From Nemertoderma westbladi (lineage: Eukaryota > Xenacoelomorpha > Nemertodermatida > Nemertodermatidae), in the NCBI GenBank assembly GCA_032718475.1, contig JAUCBJ010000916.1:154784-218783 (forward strand): 64,000 bases of DNA, given 5' to 3'. The notes beneath the pieces were generated by a model. It did not search any database, was not told the origin of the DNA, and saw only the letters and a program-made list of their open reading frames with translations. This document shows positions 63,489 to 64,000 of this stretch, piece after piece. Position 1 is the first letter of the stretch. Each line of letters opens with the position of its first letter. The translations under genes were made by a program, and so were the position numbers.

Positions 63489-63910
63489 CTGGAATATTAT
63501 TCAGGTACCTGCCCCCCCCCCCCCCCCAAAATTTTTCTACAAATCTTAATGAGATTGCATGAAATCTGAAACAGAAATAGTTTCACCTCCCTCCTCTGGC
63601 TGGGTGAGCCATAATTTTTATTTTCGCTTTCATTCTTTAGCTACAAGCGTTTGAAAAAGGTGTATCCGTCTATATTGCACCAGTTGCACCACTGTGGTGT
63701 TCTGTGTTGTATGGTGGAATTGTGTGGTGGAATGGATGGCTCGCCCCTCAGGAGGAGGGTCGGGCAGAGCGGAGGTAGGCCCAGGGGAGAGTTGGGGATT
63801 GGAGGGATAGTGGACCTGTGTACCGGTAGGGGAGATTATAGGTTTCAGGGTTTGGGTGATTTATCTTGTGGATATTGAAGAGATTAAATAGAAGGATTGT
63901 TTATTGACAG
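63489..63910. other. Spacer upstream of the GRL exons
   Basis: It contains a C16 run at 63512-63527, directly before the tentative exon A acceptor on the minus strand. A G-rich plus-strand frame (63651-63878) has low-complexity Gly/Arg composition and no family features. I found no transmembrane-coding exon here on the minus strand. Confidence 0.45.
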
Positions 63911-63924
63911 ACTTCCGCCATTTT
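63911..63924 (+). promoter_or_regulatory. ETS- and YY1-like promoter-proximal motifs
   Basis: ACTTCCG (63911-63917, ETS core on the opposite strand) overlaps CCGCCATTTT (63915-63924, YY1-type). This combination is common around the transcription start of broadly expressed animal genes. It lies 22 bp upstream of an ATG, which fits a very short 5' UTR. Confidence 0.45.
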
Positions 63925-63945
63925 CCCACAAGCTATCACCGCAAA

Positions 63946-64000
63946 ATGTCAGATTCAGACAACGAAGGAAATTTTGCTGGAAACGGAGTAGTGTCCGGTA
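63946..64000 (+). CDS. Probable 5' end of an unidentified gene (runs off the window)
   Basis: An ATG preceded by CACCGCAAA (good start context, A at -3) opens a frame MSDSDNEGNFAGNGVVSG that stays open to the window edge. The acidic Ser/Asp/Glu/Asn start is typical of nuclear or RNA-associated proteins, but 18 residues do not allow identification. The ETS/YY1-like promoter motifs just upstream support a real gene start. Confidence 0.5.
   Translation, partial: MSDSDNEGNFAGNGVVSG

Overview
This is nuclear DNA from a multicellular animal, most likely a marine invertebrate. It has spliced genes with consensus GT/AG borders, a LINE fragment, a tRNA-derived SINE head, cut-and-paste elements with clean target-site duplications, and kilobases of satellite DNA. 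Two genes can be read only by joining exons across splice sites: a cilium/photoreceptor protein of the CFAP418 (C8orf37) family, and the 3' end of a gustatory-receptor-like (GRL, 7tm_7) gene. GRL genes are known from invertebrates and not from vertebrates, so the second gene argues for an invertebrate. I cannot name the species.

Layout. Positions 1-3249, 5146-5480 and 9062-52543 are one satellite family with a 51-bp unit (roughly 920 copies by length). Every unit lacks a stop codon in all three forward frames and has stops in all three reverse frames. The ORFs of up to 1260 codons there are therefore a property of the monomer, and I do not annotate them as genes. Blocks 1 and 2 are separated by a 1,896-bp inverted-repeat element (3250-5145) with a perfect 6-bp target duplication. 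Its long arms are built of a 20-bp minisatellite. A 23-bp satellite fills 6471-8671 and abuts the 3' end of a minus-strand LINE fragment, which runs into satellite block 3 at 9062.

The right 11 kb is lower-copy DNA. The CFAP418 homologue has three coding exons (54425-54582, 60247-60402, 60811-61126, plus strand; 209 codons before the stop). Its 5.7-kb first intron holds a 4,056-bp transposon (54716-58771) with an 8-bp target duplication. The transposon carries inverted 22-bp minisatellites, an 84-bp tandem array, a truncated KDZ-like transposase on the minus strand and a nested 278-bp MITE that has its own 8-bp target duplication. It appears to have landed in SINE-derived sequence. Downstream, the last three exons of the GRL gene lie on the minus strand (63488-62750). 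A likely 5' end of another gene, with ETS- and YY1-like sites just upstream, starts at 63946 on the plus strand and leaves the window.

The most unusual theme is that the two large inverted-repeat elements have arms made of minisatellites, and that a mobile MITE carries sequence matching an 84-bp tandem array. Both link transposons to the birth of satellites. Nothing suggests a prokaryotic system, CRISPR array or operon.
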